Assembly: GCF_963678635.1 (NCBI RefSeq)
Contig: NC_087063.1
Location: forward strand, 39,694,759 to 39,758,758
Direction: 5' to 3'
DNA from: Symsagittifera roscoffensis
Taxonomy: Eukaryota; Xenacoelomorpha; Acoela; Convolutidae
Length of the DNA: 64,000 nucleotides
Each line of letters opens with the position of its first letter. The first letter of the stretch is position 1. Made by a program: the position numbers and the translations under genes. The notes under the pieces were generated by a model. The model searched no databases. It was not told the origin of the DNA and saw nothing but the letters and a program-made list of their open reading frames with translations. Shown here piece after piece: positions 1 through 14,159 of this stretch.

Positions 1-3000
1 ATTAAGTGTCCCAACACTTGAGTCCTGGGTTAGTAAATTCAGTGTCCCAGCACTTGGTCCTGGGATAGTAAATTAAGGGTCCGAACACTTGAGTCCTGAG
101 ATCGTAAATTATGGATCCCTACACTTGGTTCTGGGATAGAAATAAAGTGTGCCAACACTTGAGTCCTGGGATAGTAAATTATGTGTCCCAACACTTGGCC
201 ATGAGATAGTAGTTTAAGTGTCCCAACATTTGAGTCCTGGGATGGTAAATTATGGATCTCAACACTTGGTCCTGGGATAGCAAGAAATGTGTCCCAACAC
301 TTGCACTTGGTCCTCGGATAGTAATTTAAGTGTACCAACATTTGGTCCTGGGATATTAAATTAAGTGTCCCAACACTTGTGTCCTGGGATAAAAAAATTG
401 AGTGTCCCAATACTTTTCCTGGAATAGTAAATTAATTGTCCCAGCACTTGTACCTGGGATAGTAAAACAAGTGTCCCAACACTTGAGTCCTGTGATGGTT
501 AATTAAGTGTCCCAGCACTCGAGTCCTGATATAGTAAATTAATGTCCCAACACTTGGTCCTGGGATAGTAAATTGAGTGTCCCAACACTTGATTCCTGGG
601 ATAGTAAAATAAGTGTCCCAACACTTGAGTCCTGTGATAGTTAATTAAGTGTCCCAGCACTTGAGTCCTGGAATAGTAAATTAATTGTCCCAGCACTTGT
701 ACCTGGGATAGTAAAATAAGTGTCCCAACACTTGAGTCCTGTGATGGTTAATTAAGTGTCCCAGCACTCGAGTCCTGATATAGTAAATTAATGTCCCAAC
801 ACTTGGTCCTGGGATAGTAAATTGAGTGTCCCAACACTTGATTCCTGGGATAGTAAATTAATTGTCCCAACACTTGAGTCCTGGGATAGTAAATCAAGTG
901 TCCCAGCACATAAATCTGGGATAGAAATTAAGTGTGCCAACTCTTGAGTCCTGGAATAGTAATTTAAGTTTCCCAACACTTGGTCCTGGGATAAAAAATT
1001 GAGTGTCCTAACACTTGGTCCTGGGGTAGTAAAATAAGTGTCCCAACACTTGGTCCTGTGATAGTTAATTAAGTGTTCCAGCACTTGAGTCCTGGGATAG
1101 TAAATTAAGTGTCGCAACACTTGGTCCGGGGATGGTAAATTAAGTGTGCCCACACTTGAGTCCTGGGATAGTAAATTAATTGTCCCAGCACTTGAGTCCG
1201 ACGAAGGTAAATTAGGTGTCGCAACACTTGTTCCGGGAATGGTAAATTAAGTGTCCCAACACTTGAGTCTTGGGATAAAAAATTGAGTGTCCTAACACTT
1301 GGTCCTGGGGTAGTAAAATAAGTGTCCCAACACTTGGTCCTGGGTTAGTAGTTTAAGTGTCCCAACATTTGAGTCCTGGGATAGTAAATTAAGTGTCCCA
1401 ATACTTGGTCCTCGGATAGCAAATTAAGTTTCCCAAGTCCTGGGACAGTAAATTTTGGATCCCAAAACTTGGTCCTCGGATAGTAAAAAAAAGTGTCCCA
1501 ACATTTGGTCCTGCGATAATAAATTAAGTGTCCCAACACTTGGTCCTGGGATAGTGAATTATTTGTCCTATTTTTTGATTCCTTAGATAGTTGATTAGGT
1601 GTCCCAGCACATGTACCTGGGATAGTAAAATAGGTGTCCCAACACTTGGTCCTCGGATAGCAAATTAAGTTCCAAACATTTGAGTCCTGGGATAGTAAAT
1701 TAAGTGTCCCAATCCTTGAACCCGGGATAAAAAATTAAGGTCCGAACACTTGAGTCCTGGGACAGTAAATTTTGGATCCAAACATTTGGTCCTGGGATAA
1801 TAAAAAAAAGTATACCAACACTTGGTCCTGCAATAATAAATTAATTGTCCCAACGCTTGGTCCTGGGATAGTAACTTAAGTGTCCTAACACTTGATTCCT
1901 GGGATAGATAATTAGGTGTCCCAGCACTTGGTCCGGGGATAAAAAATTAAGTGTCGCAACACTTGAGTCCTGGGTCTGTAAATTAAATGTCCTAACACTT
2001 GATTCCTGGGATAGTTATTTAGGTGCCCAGCACTTGGTCCTGGGATAAAAAATTAAGTGTCCCAACACTTGAGTCCTGGGTTAGTAAATTCAGTGTCCCA
2101 GCACTTGGTCCTGGGATAGTAAATTAAGGGTCCGAACACTTGAGTCCTGAGATCGTAAATTATGGATCCCTACACTTGGTTCTGGGATAGAAATAAAGTG
2201 TGCCAACACTTGAGTCCTGGGATAGTAAATTAAGTGTCCCAACACTTGGTCATGAGATAGTAGTTTAAGTGTCCCAACATTTGAGTCCTGGGATAGTAAA
2301 TTAAGTGTCCCGATCCTGTGATAAAATTTTAAGTGTCCGAACACTTGAGTCCTGGGATGGTAAATTATGGATCCCAACACTTGGTCCTGGGATAGCAAGA
2401 AATGTGTCCCAACACTTGCACTTGGTCCTCGGATAGTAATTTAAGTGTACCAACATTTGGTCCTGGGATATTAAATTAAGTGTCCCATCACTTGTGTACT
2501 GGGATAAAAAAAAATTGAGTGTCCCAATACTTTTCCTGGAATAGTAAATTAATTGTCCCAGCACTTGTACCTGGGATAGTAAAATAAGTGTCCCAACACT
2601 TGAGTCCTGTGATGGTTAATTAAGTGTCCCAGCACTCGAGTCCTGATATAGTAAATTAATGTCCCAACACTTGGTCCTGGGATAGTAAATTGAGTGTCCC
2701 AACACTTGATTCTTGGGATAGTAAATTAATTGTCCCAGCACTTGTACCTGGGATAGTAAAATAAGTGTCCCAACACTTGAGTCCTGTGATGGTTAATTAA
2801 GTGTCCCAGCACTCGAGTCCTGATTTAGTAAATTAATGTCCCAACACTTGGTCCTGGGATAGTAAATTGAGTGTCCCAACACTTGATTCCTGGGATAGTA
2901 AAATAAGTGTCCCAGCACTTGTACCTGGGATAGTAAAATAAGTGTCCCAACACTTGAGTCCTGTGATAGTTAATTAAGTGTCCCAGCACTTGATTCTTGG

Positions 3001-5380
3001 GATAGTAAATTAATTGTCCCAGCACTTGTACCTGGGATAGTAAAATAAGTGTCCCAACACTTGAGTCCTGTGATGGTTAATTAAGTGTCCCAGCACTCGA
3101 GTCCTGATATAGTAAATTAATGTCCCAACACTTGGTCCTGTGATAGTTAATTAAGTGTCCCAGCACTTGAGTCCTGGAATAGTAAATTAATTGTCCCAGC
3201 ACTTGTACCTGGGATAGTAAAATAAGTGTCCCAACACTTGAGTCCTGTGATAGTTAATTAAGTGTCCCAGCACTTGAGTCCTGGAATAGTAAATTAATTG
3301 TCCCAGCACTTGTACCTGGGATAGTAAAATAAGTGTCCCAGCACTCGAGTCCTGATATAGTAAATTAATGTCCCAACACTTGGTCCTGGGATAGTAAATT
3401 GAGTGTCCCAACACTTGATTCCTGGGATAGTAAATTAATTGTCCTAACACTTGGTCCTGGGGTAGTAAAATAAGTGTGCCAACACTTGATTCCTGGGATA
3501 GTAAATTAATTGTCCCAGCACTTGTACCTGGGATAGTAAAATAAGTGTCCCAACACTTGAGTCCTGTGATAGTTAATTAAGTGTCCCAGCACTTGAGTCC
3601 TGGGATAGTAAATTAAGTGTGGCAACACTTGGTCCGGGGATGGTAAATTAAGTGTCCCAACACTTGAGTCTTGGGATAAAAAATTGAGTGTCCTAACACT
3701 TGGTCCTGGGGTAGTAAAATAAGTGTGCCGACACTTGAGTCCTGGGATAGTAAATTAATTGTCCGAGCACTTGAGTCCGACGAAGGTAAATTAGGTGTCG
3801 CAACACTTGTTCCGGGGATTGTAAATTAAGTGTCCCAACACTTGAGTCTTGGGATAAAAAATTGAGTGTCCTAACACTTGGTCGTGGGGTAGTAAAATAA
3901 GTGTGCCAACTCATGAGTCCTGGGATAGTAAAATAAGTGTCCCAACACTTGGTCCTGGGTTAGTAGTTTAAGTGTCCCAACATTTGAGTCCTGGGATAGT
4001 AAATTAAGTGTCCCAACACTTGTCCTCGGATAGCAAATTAAGTTTCCCAAGTCTTGGGACAGTAAATATTGGATCCCAAAACTTGGTCCTCGGATAGTAA
4101 AAAAAAGTGTCCCAACATTTGGTCCTGCGATACTAAATTAAGTGTCCCAACACTTGGTCCTGGGATAGTGAATTATTTGTCCTAACTTTTGATTCCTTAG
4201 ATAGTTGATTAGGTGTCCCAGCACATGTACCTGGGATAGTAAAATAGGTGTCCCAACACTTGGTCCTCGGATAGCAAATTAAGTTTCCAAACATTTGAGT
4301 CCTGGGATAGTAAATTAAGTGTCCCAATCCTTGAACCCGGGATAAACAATTAAGGTCCGAACACGTGGGACAGTAAATTTTGGATCCAAAAATTTGGTCC
4401 TGGGATAATTAAAAAAAGTATACCAACACTTGGTCCTGCAATAATAAATTAATTGTCCCAACACTTGGTCCTGGGATAGTAACTTAAGTGTCCTAACACT
4501 TGATTCCTGGGATAGATAATTAGGTGTCCCAGCACTTGGCCCTGGGATAAAAATTAAGTGTCCCAACACTTGAGTCCTGGGTCTGTAAATTAAATGTCCT
4601 AACACTTGATTCCTGGGATAGTTAATTAGGTTTCCCAGCACTTGGTCCTGTGATAAAAAATTAAGTGTCCCAATACTTGAGTCCTGGGTTAGTAAATTCA
4701 GTGTCCCAGCACTTGGTCCTCGGATAGTAAATTAAGGTTCCGAACACTTGAGTCCTGAGATCGTAAACTATGGATCCCTACACTTGGTCCTGGGATAGAA
4801 ATAAAGTGTGCCAACACTTGAGTCCTGGGATAGTAAATTAAGTGTCCCAACACTTGGTCATGAGATAGTAGTTTAAGTGTCCCAACAGTTGAGTCCTGGG
4901 ATAGTAAATGAAGTGTCCCGATCCTGTGATAAAAAATTAAGGGTCCGAACACTTGAGTCCTGGGATGGTAAATTATGGATCCCAACACTTGGTCCTGGGA
5001 TAGCAAGAAATGTGTCCCAACACTTGCACTTGGTCCTCGGATAGTAATTTAAGTGTCCCAACATTTGGTCCTGGGATAAAAAAATTAAGTGTCCCAACAC
5101 TTTTCCTGGAATAGTAAATTAAATTGCCGTCACTTGAGTCCTGGGATAGTAAACTAAATGTCCCAGCACTTGGTCCTGGGATAGTAAATTAAGGGTCCGA
5201 ACACTTGAGTCCTGGGATCGTAAAATATGGATCCCTACACTTGGTCCTGGGATAGTAAATTAAGTGTGCCAACACTTGAGTCCTGGGATAGTAAATTAAA
5301 ATTCTCAACACTTGGACCTGGGATAGTAAATTAAGGGTCCCAACACTTGAGTTCTGGGAGCGTAAAATGAGTGCCTCAAC
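1..5380. repeat. 35/36-bp minisatellite array with higher-order structure
   Basis: About 150 head-to-tail copies of a unit close to TAGTAAATTAAGTGTCCCAA followed by CACTTG(AG)TCCTGGGA, 35 or 36 bases long depending on an optional AG. Each unit holds a small perfect inverted repeat, AAGTGT-CCCA-ACACTT. Variant units recur in the same order: the rare variant AGTAAATTCAGTGTCCCAGC appears near 31, 2088 and 4691, so blocks of about 2.06 and 2.6 kb have been duplicated as higher-order repeats. The array decays near 5380. Open frames of 60-120 codons on the minus strand only restate the unit (LIYYPRTQVLGH-like) and are not taken as genes. The left end lies outside the window. Confidence 0.97.
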
Positions 5381-5688
5381 ACTTGGTAAGGTAAATAAAA
5401 GGGCATCACTTAGTGGAACAAGAATCGAGAGTCATAGGTAGCTTCTTCGGGTTCTCTTAAACATTGGGGTTTTGTACCTTGAATTTGTTCAGAGTTGAAT
5501 ACTTCGAACAGGAAAAACCAGATAAAACACTAGAAAAACTAAGATTTCAATCGGACTGTTAAATATATTCAGTTGGAATCGTTTTAAAAGGTCAAGAACA
5601 TTAAGAGAGTTGGAGGTTTTCTTTTATTGTCAATGACTTTTTAACTTCAACACCTGCAGACACACAGAATTGTACATAGAAAGAAATT

Positions 5689-8600
5689 GTGAATAAAGAG
5701 CAGACACTAGCAACAACGAAACCGAGATTAAGGAAGAAAATTGTTTCAGTTAGCATGGTCCACACCCGAAGCAACAAAGAACAGACAATTGAAGAAAAGC
5801 TCACAAGACAAAAGAGTGCGCCTATCACGGAAGTTGAACTTGACACACCTGAACAAAGTGTAGATGAAGTCGAAGGGAAAACATCAGAATCGACGCCAAT
5901 ATTGTAAGCAGAAGAGCAAGAAACAAAAACAAATCAGTTCTCATCAATAGGCAATGGAAACGAAGTCACTGGCAACACACCGGAAACAATAAATGATGAT
6001 TCACAAAAGAAGATTACATCGTTCACGGAGAGATTTGCAGCTATGGTGGGATGAGACTGATGGAAAATTAAGAGGTTTCCGCGATAACAACGGAGGCTGG
6101 TAAAGGAGGGAAACACAGAGAGAACGGCGGGTCACGCAGCAAGGCCTAGAACAGAAACGAAAGAACCACCAGTTGAGTTGGGAGACTTGCTGCTAAAAGT
6201 GGAATATATGGACAAAAAACTCAAAAGTAGCGAGGAAGACCACCAGTAAATGAGGAGAGAAGTCCGACATGATAAAATTGAAAAACTTGGTACAAACTTC
6301 ACCTTAGCAAGATCAACTGAAGAGAAGCTGCTACAGATGGCTGAAAGAGTGGAGACCGCAGACAAGGAACAGAAGAAGTTCATCGAGAGGGATATGGAAG
6401 AAATGAAAAAGCGAGATGAGACCGTAAATGAAAACTCGGAGTCTCGAAACGAGAATGGACACGATGAGCAGAGACCAAGCAGAGAGTTCCTGTGCTATAC
6501 AGTCTAAATTGGATGCGCTCTTAAGAAACTCCATCACTCAGGACAGAACAGTACCAGAGTAAATGGCGAATCAACCTGACTAAGGGTGGATTTCGCCGAA
6601 AAAAACCGCCGCAAGAAGCAAGAATCTACTCCATAGGTACACAACATCTTTGGATCTGAAACTGTAAAATCATCAACCAATGGAAGCACATCAACTTCAA
6701 TAAGAGCACCGAGGGAGTCAAACGCACACGCGAGTGTAACATCAGATGCCATGATGTGGGCAAACATTTGGAAAATGTTGAACACGACACTAGAAGCTTT
6801 TGCCACAAGAAGTACGGACTCCCGCGAGAGAGGATGAGGCAAGTCTAGAAAGACCTTCCAGAAACCAAAAGAGATTGAAGACGATTCTGATGGTTGCGTA
6901 GACAGCTGGGTTGAGGGCATGAGACTACATCTTGAGCAAGGAAACTTAAATGAAGAAAAAAAAGCCTCCACGGCGATTTCGAGCAACCTGGAGGGCACGG
7001 CACTGAAGTGCGTGGTAGCCAAGGAGGATGAAGAACGTGATACTGCAAACAAGATCTTCGAGATTCTGTAGAACCCCTTCGGATCCGGAATGAAGGGGCA
7101 TCAAGCTATGATGAGGTTTGAGAAAAGGAGAGACAGAAGGATGACGAATCGATTGATCGATTTCTGGATTGTCTAGAGAGATTGAGAAGAAGAAGTGATC
7201 CGGAGAAATCGACCAACAGGAGGAACTTTAGCAATGGTTCAAAACTCATCAACGGGGTGAAAAGTGACGACTTAAGAACGTTGGCAACATAATGTTGGCA
7301 ACATCTTATAAGCTATCGAAAGGTAACGCAACGACCCCAGAAGAGATGAGACAGAAATCTAGATATTACATGTTAATGAAATCGAAGAAGTATTCATTTC
7401 CAAACAAACGAAATCTGCAAGGGGGAAGCCAACAACAAAAGTAGAGGTGGTACAAGCCTAGAGACGCTATGGAAAAGCGAAGGTCATGTGCGGATTGTGG
7501 ATCGGCATAGAATCACGTTGCGAATTGCAACTCTTACAAACAAGAGATGAAAAGCCTGGGATGTACACCAGATAGGGCGACCTGAATCAGATGGAGGAAC
7601 ATGAGTTCTATAGTGGAGCGAGATGCTTCTTCTGTAATCAAGAAGGTCACTTCAGAATGGACTGTTCTCTGTTTTGGGAAGCGGTGAAGAATCAAAATCA
7701 CCCGAAACACAAGTTAACGCTGGCGGCTTTGCAAAATAACAGGAATAGACAGGCTAAGAGTGACTTGCAGAACAAGGACGTGATAAATGTTGAGTTGTCG
7801 ACAAAAAATGTGAAGGCGATAACCGAAGAAAAAGTCACCAAGGGGACAACAACAAAAGGTGAGCTGGAGATAAACTATCAGAAGGCGGCAGCAGACGCAA
7901 TAAACAAAGTGAAACAAGATTTGGCAACATAGGACATCGAGCAAAAGCTAAAACAGGAAATAGAAAAACAGCAGAGAAACGATATACTTTCAGCAGCAAG
8001 AGCGGAACCTGAGACAAGCGACAATCTGAAGATTAAAGGCAACTGTAACACTTTGAAATAGGAACAGGAAAAGTTTCCGTGATCACCAAAATGGGGGCGA
8101 GAATAATGTCAATAATCACCGTAGGTGGCCACGAAGTAACCAGGAATCTGAGCAAACCAAATGGCCAAACACTGATGCATATATGTGTATATGCAGACGA
8201 TTTGCGTACCGCTAGCGCGCAGACTCCTTCGAGAGCAAGCAGAGCATTGCTGACGAGAGGAGGCGGAAAACCGATTAAAGTAGACACTGATGCGTATGAC
8301 CCACACGAGGTCATGCTAAATATAGATGGAATCAGTACCTATACAAAACGATGATAACATCCGACGAAGATCTGGTGAGCCAAATCTATGTCGGTCGATT
8401 GGAATTCAAAAAGAGTTGGATCGGGCATTGCGCCATGCTAGAGGAAGATGCCATGCACTTGGGAACAGAAGCCGACGTGTCCGCACTTGTACTAGATATA
8501 AAAGGACAAAAGACGCCATTAAAGGGACTACTGGATACGGGAGCTGTCTTGAGCCTGATACCAAAAGAAATAAGGAGACGGATGTGATCTGACGAAGAAG
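5689..8600 (+). pseudogene. gag and protease region of the 5.4-17.3 kb Gypsy fossil
   Basis: Charged, coiled-coil-like gag sequence is followed by two CCHC zinc knuckles: a weaker one near 7480-7530 (CADCGS then NHVANC) and a clear one near 7630 (CFFCNQEGHFRMDC). Knuckles of this kind bind RNA in retroelement Gag. Near 8527 a protease active-site motif LLDTGAVLSLIP is visible, the DTG of retroviral-type aspartic proteases. The region is broken in many places and carries no gene that could work as it stands. Confidence 0.8.
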
Positions 8601-9374
8601 ACCTAATAAACTCCATCATCTGGCTGTCAGCGGCCAACAAGGGGGCGCTGAGGGCCCTTGGCAGAACACGGATAATAGCATTGAATCCGGGGAACGCAGT
8701 TTGTGGATCAATTTTCTTGCAGTGGAAAATGTAGACGAGTCGGATCAATTGATTTTAGGCAGAATTTCATCAGAAATTTTGATGTAACGATTGATCTTAA
8801 CAATGCGATGTTCAGGATTCGAAATCCGGAAAAGAAGCTTGTAATAAAAACAGTAATTTTGATAAAAACAAAGGAGAGCAAAGCTCCGGTTTTCTTGAGT
8901 AGGAGGTTGAGGTTGAAAGCTAATGAGGCTACAATAGTAACTTTGACAATGATGAACTACATTGAATTCAGTGATAACAAGTGAAGAAGTACAGTGATAA
9001 TAAGCAAGTTTGTATAGTACCAAATCCAAATAACTAAAGTGCTGCTATTTTAGAAAGAACATTCTCGATCACCAAGAAAGGCCTCTGTGTCAGTGTCTTG
9101 TTGAATACTATTGTACTATTGATATATCGATCACAATCCAGAGAGGAAGGAAACTGTGATACGCATTGCCTGTGGAAATTAGATATGAAATGACTGAAAA
9201 TGTTTAAAAAAGTATGACGTTCTTGGTTGTCCGAATCATAAGGACTAGATTTGCATCTTGAGTAGATTGAAGAGATAAAAAACTTCATCAGGTCTTATCG
9301 TTTCACTTAAGTCAAAAACAGAAGATGGACTGTCAAGCTGTTCGAAATTTCCAGAAAAACCCACACCCAAGGAA

Positions 9375-10705
9375 TTGGAAATGAACAAGACAGGATTACC
9401 AGAAATTGAACACTTAAGTGCAAAAATAACGGACGAACAGCTCGGTCCCATCAAGGATGTCTTAGATAGGAACCAGGACATTTTTTTGAGACACAAAGCA
9501 GATATCGGTTGCTGTAACTATATTGAGCATGAAATAGAATTAGAGGAGTCGGCGGTACTGCACAGAAAAGGGGCGAGGCGCAGGACCCTACACAAATTGG
9601 ATGCATGTAGAAAAAAATTGAAACTTTGCTAGATTATGACATAATAGAACCATCCAAACAACCGTGGGCGTGTGCAGTAGTTCGTGCCAGAAAGAAATAG
9701 GATGAATTGAGTTTTTGTTGTGACTTTCGATATCTGAACTCCGTCACGGTGAAGGATGCTTATCCCATCCCGAGAACAGACGAGAGCCTTTCAAAATTTC
9801 TTCTTGATCTGAGGCCAGCCTTTTGGCAGGCACCACTAAGAAAACAAGATAGAGACAAAACGGGGTTTGCTTGCGAGCTGGGATTGTTTCATTGGAAGAG
9901 GATGCCATTTGGCCTATGCAATGCGACAGCTACATTTCAGCGGCTCAAGAGTAACAAAGAAATATGGTAAATTGGTAATGTGTTCTGTGGATGACGTGGT
10001 GATTGCAACGCCAACCCTGGAGGATCATATTGAGCGATTGGACGAAGTACTTACATGCATGAAAAGAACAGGATTGAAATGCAAGCCCTCGAATTGTGAA
10101 ATCACTAAAAGACTCGATAAAATATCTCGGGGAGGGTAGAAAAGCATGGCATCCGACCAGATCCAGATGCTGTAGAGGCAGTCCTGATTTGGAAGTCGCC
10201 AAAGACTGAACATCAGTTGATGAGCTTTCTTGATTTCGCGAATTACTGTTGAGAGTTTATCAAAAGTTACGCGGATAAGGTATACCCGATGCAACAACTC
10301 ATGACGCTTAAGGGCAAGAAGTTTACTTGGAATAATGCAGCAGAGGAGTCCTTTAAAAGGATAAAACGAGAGTTGCGTGAGGCTCCGGTTTTGATAATGC
10401 CTACAGAGAGTGGCATATTTGTTCTAGAAACAGACGATTTAGTGGTGGTGATTTCTGGCACTCTCCATCAAGAGCAAGAATGGAATGGCAAGACCGTCAT
10501 GAGACCAATAGCATACAGGAGCAAAGTTTTGAGCGACACGGAAATGAAATATGGAGCGGCCAAGGCGGAGATGTTTGCGGTGGTCACTTTCGTGGCAAAT
10601 TACGCAGCATACCTGAGCAGTCAGCCTTTCAAGCTACGGGTTGACAACAGAGCACTTGCTTGGCTGAAAAACTACTCAATGGATCAAAGCTACATCGGGA
10701 GATAG
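9375..10705 (+). pseudogene. Reverse transcriptase and RNase H region of the same Gypsy fossil
   Basis: Typical Ty3/Gypsy RT blocks are readable: CDFRYLNSVTVKDAYPIPR (block with RxLN and YPIPR), MPFGLCNATATFQRL (the FGLxNAxxTFQ block), and SVDDVVIAT in place of the usual YVDD box. RNase H-like sequence follows (RPIAYRSKVLSDTEMKYGAAKAEM, then VDNRALAWLKNY), as in Gypsy polyproteins. The order RT then RNase H and the block wording fit Ty3/Gypsy rather than BEL or Copia. The region is broken several times. Confidence 0.88.
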
Positions 10706-12039
10706 ATAGTACGACTAGATGGTTAAAACATAATGATTGAGCACAAGACAAGGTATAAGCACCAAAATGAAAACAGTTTAAGTAAGAAAACGGAATTTTA
10801 CGAGAAGCAAGAGCAAAAGGAAGCCGATAGGCCTGATATAAAAGGTGAATTTTCTCTAACAGACAAGGAGACCTATGACAGCTTACCACTTACGAGATGG
10901 CTCGACAAGTCGGGTAAATTGATCGAGGATCACCCTGAAATGCCTAGAGAACACCGGGAGACAAAGATCCTAGGGAGACGAACAAGAATACCAGTGGTAT
11001 TCTTGCTCAAATCAAAACTAGTTAGGGAAACGTTGAACGCGACAGGTTATGACCTAGATGAAGTTGAGAAAGGGAGAGCAGTAGTGGGGCAAGATCTAGT
11101 GAGTTTGCTTAAAAACTAGCCGATGACAGACCCGTGGCCACATGTGACAAAGATAATGAAGCGGATGTCACGATAATGAAGAGAACCAAAGTGTGCGACG
11201 ATAATCATTTGGAGGGCAGAGATCCAGAGAATAAAAAGGTGGCACGATAATAGAACGAGAGTATCCCAGAGGAGGTACGCATGGAGACAAAATTAAGGAG
11301 GAAAAAAATTTCATCCAAGGAGGAGGCTGAAGAGCTCGAAACAGATCAACAGTCCGGGGAATGGTTGTTGAATGAAGAAGAAGGTGAAGCAAGAAACTTG
11401 TCCGGGGATTCGGAAGAATCGGACGAAAATTCTAGGAAAAATGAAGACAAGCAAGACAATTTGTACATGATACTAGCAGAAGCAAAGAGGAGGAATCAAG
11501 ATAGAGAAATGCAGACAGACCCCTCATCTGAAACAATCTAGAGTGTGATGATACAAACGGAGGGAAAAAAGTTAGAGATGATAGCGGTATCAAGGAAACT
11601 TTTCACGGAGTTGTCTTGCAGTCCATGAATCAGGACGAATCTAGAGCCCGAGAATGACAGAGAAATTTTGAGCAGGATTTAATGTGTCAAATTAAGAGAT
11701 GGTATCCACAATCCAAGAGAAATGACAGAGCAAATGATGGCAATGAAGAAGCATGTGAAGGCGAGGTACAGGCTATCAGACTTGTTTCCGGTACAGAAGA
11801 ATGACAAGATGACTAGCCATTTCTCCGAATGAATCCGAGGTAAAAGAGAAAGGGAATCTGGAGGATGATAGCTAAATGATCTTGAGCCAGTTCTACAAAG
11901 AACAATTGGGACTACTCTATCACACGGCGGATGGCGTGGTGGCATGCAAGAGAAAAAATTAAGAAAAAATACTTCTCATACATAATCTCATCATACTAAC
12001 GCAGCTGTATCACACGGTGGCGCTAGTCGGGTCGCATGA

Positions 12040-13760
12040 TCAAATGGGACATCAAAGAATAGACAAAGTGCAACAACCGGTTTGATTAGCCTGGAATGAG
12101 GAAAGCTTGCGAAAGATGGTTCAAGGTTTGTTTGTCATGTCTGCAGGTGAAATACTCGTGGATGATGAAGTTTCCACTCAGGTCGGTGAAAAGTCTAGAA
12201 CTCAATGAGGTCGGGCAGATAGACCACCAAAAAGTCATCATAGACAACTTCAAGAAGCAGTACCGTGACAAACGGCCTCTGCAGAAGAAAGTTGCGATCA
12301 CTTAATCACACATTGGATTTAAAGATACGGTTGTCCCATGACCTTTCAATCTGACAACGGGAAGGCCTTCGTTGGGGATCTGACGAAGGAAGGAAATGAT
12401 GAAAAGATCTCACTTTGCCCAAGAACACTCGACGACTTACCACCCACAGACGAATGGACTGGTGGAAAAGCAAAATATGACATTCGTGAATATGCTTAGA
12501 GTGTACTGCTCGAGATACATGACAGATTGGGATAAGTACTTGCCGCAAGTCTTGGTAGCATACAACAGCAACAAGCACTCGACAATAGGGATCAGTCCAT
12601 TCAAGATGCCTACAGGCTGAGAAAGAGGAACGCCATTGAAAAATTTCTTTCCAGAATACGAGGGGCAAAATTTTTCACGCCAAGCCTACGTATGAGAGGC
12701 AATCAAAAAACTACAAGGGTTGAATGAACTGTGTAGAGGGAACACAGCCCAAACGGAAAAAGTACGACAAGAAAATACTACAAGCGAAACGTACGTATGC
12801 TGTGGGACAATATGTCTGCGTGTTTCAAAATGTCATCTCTCCAAAGAGAACAAAGAAATTATTCACATTCATGATAACAGAAGTACACCAGCTGTGTCGG
12901 TTCCACCGCTTGAGCACAGGGCACGCTGCTCACTATGAAAATCTGAAGCCTCATGTTCCATCACCGGAGGGTTGGTGCGTACCTCAAAACGTGGAGGGGA
13001 TAGAATACCTGATAGTGGAATCGGCATACGAGGTGAACGAAAAGGGTACCCGGGAGGAGAACGATGGCAAGGAGAACGAGAGCATGGGGAAAAAAGAAAA
13101 GATAGAAAACCACTCGGATAAAGGATCTTTCGGAGAAGAGGATTGGAATGAACCTGATCAGAACAATGTGGCAGAGTGAATTCAACCGGACAAGCCCCTG
13201 ACCATCGAGACAAGAAGAAAATGGCGCAAAAAGACCAGCATGAAATACAAAATATAAGGCGATGACTTCTTGATTGACAAGATAAAGCCAGACGAGATAA
13301 AGGCAGACTTGGTGAGCATGGTTGACATAGTCTCGGACAAACAATGGCAAATCATTAACAATAAAAAACACTTCTGGCAGGAGGGCCACATTGTGCCAGA
13401 ACGAGAAATTGATCTAGAACAGAACAAAACAGAAAAAAGGCAGCACACAAACTTGAGGATTCTAAAATGGATACATAGCCTGCCAGCAGACGGAGCTGAG
13501 AAACAAAGCATTCAACAAGTCGACTTATCAGCAGCCAAACACGTGAAAGAAAAAAGCCCATTATTTAGCTGGACAGCGACGGAACGACTATTAGATATAC
13601 CAGCAGGTAACCTGAGCTCGGCACCATCGACGAGGATGTCGATAAATATTTTTTTTGCCGGGGAGTGGGTTAGGACTTACCCACGCCAAAACTTAAATGA
13701 TAAAGAAACTCAGGGAAACGAGAGAAACCTGTGGACTGGAATTGGAGCAGAATGAAGTCG
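12040..13760 (+). pseudogene. Integrase core and long C-terminal tail of the same Gypsy fossil
   Basis: Integrase core motifs are readable: SDNGKAFVGDL, then STTYHPQTNGLVEKQN and a downstream segment ending STIGISPFKMPTG. This is the HPQTNG/E signature of Ty3/Gypsy integrases. A GPF/Y-like stretch follows (GQYVCVFQNVISPKRTKKL and SPEGWCVPQNVEGIEYL), and then an unusually long acidic tail rich in E, D and K up to about 13755. The tail is far longer than in compact Gypsy elements. Broken in several places. Confidence 0.85.
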
Positions 13761-14159
13761 CACCCACTACGGGAAGAAATTTCAAGACCAAATTTGAGAT
13801 ACCAACTGAATACTCGGAGGAAATCGTGATCAAACAGCAGATACGAGCTTCAACATCTGAATAGAAGCAGATTTCCTAAGAGAATACCAGAATGTGAAGT
13901 TCCTGTTCAGACAGAGACCAGGATTGGGAGGCCTGGCTGCCTTGTCACCCTCAGTTTCGCAAGTGCCAGGCAAGTAATTGTGCTTTTTGGTGACGAGGGT
14001 CAATGAGAGGAACGTGGTGAACCCGGACGATGTGGTACTGGCCTGATGCGACTAAGGGACGTCTAGGGTCTTTGTGGAACGGAAATAGCGGTACATCTAC
14101 ACAAGAAGTTTTACCTGAGCATTGCTTGAGTCTCGAGTGGTTACAAAATTTCCGCGTTA

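Noticed and set aside
39-5100. Many minus-strand ORFs of 60-123 codons in the minisatellite
   Set aside because: They only translate the 35/36-bp unit (YYPRTQVLGH-like), shift frame with unit length, and have no start context or domain.
1-5380. Regularly spaced repeats as a CRISPR array
   Set aside because: Units are contiguous, with no unique spacers, and the genome is animal.
6534-7052. 172-codon minus-strand ORF
   Set aside because: It lies antisense to the gag region of the Gypsy fossil and is a shadow frame.
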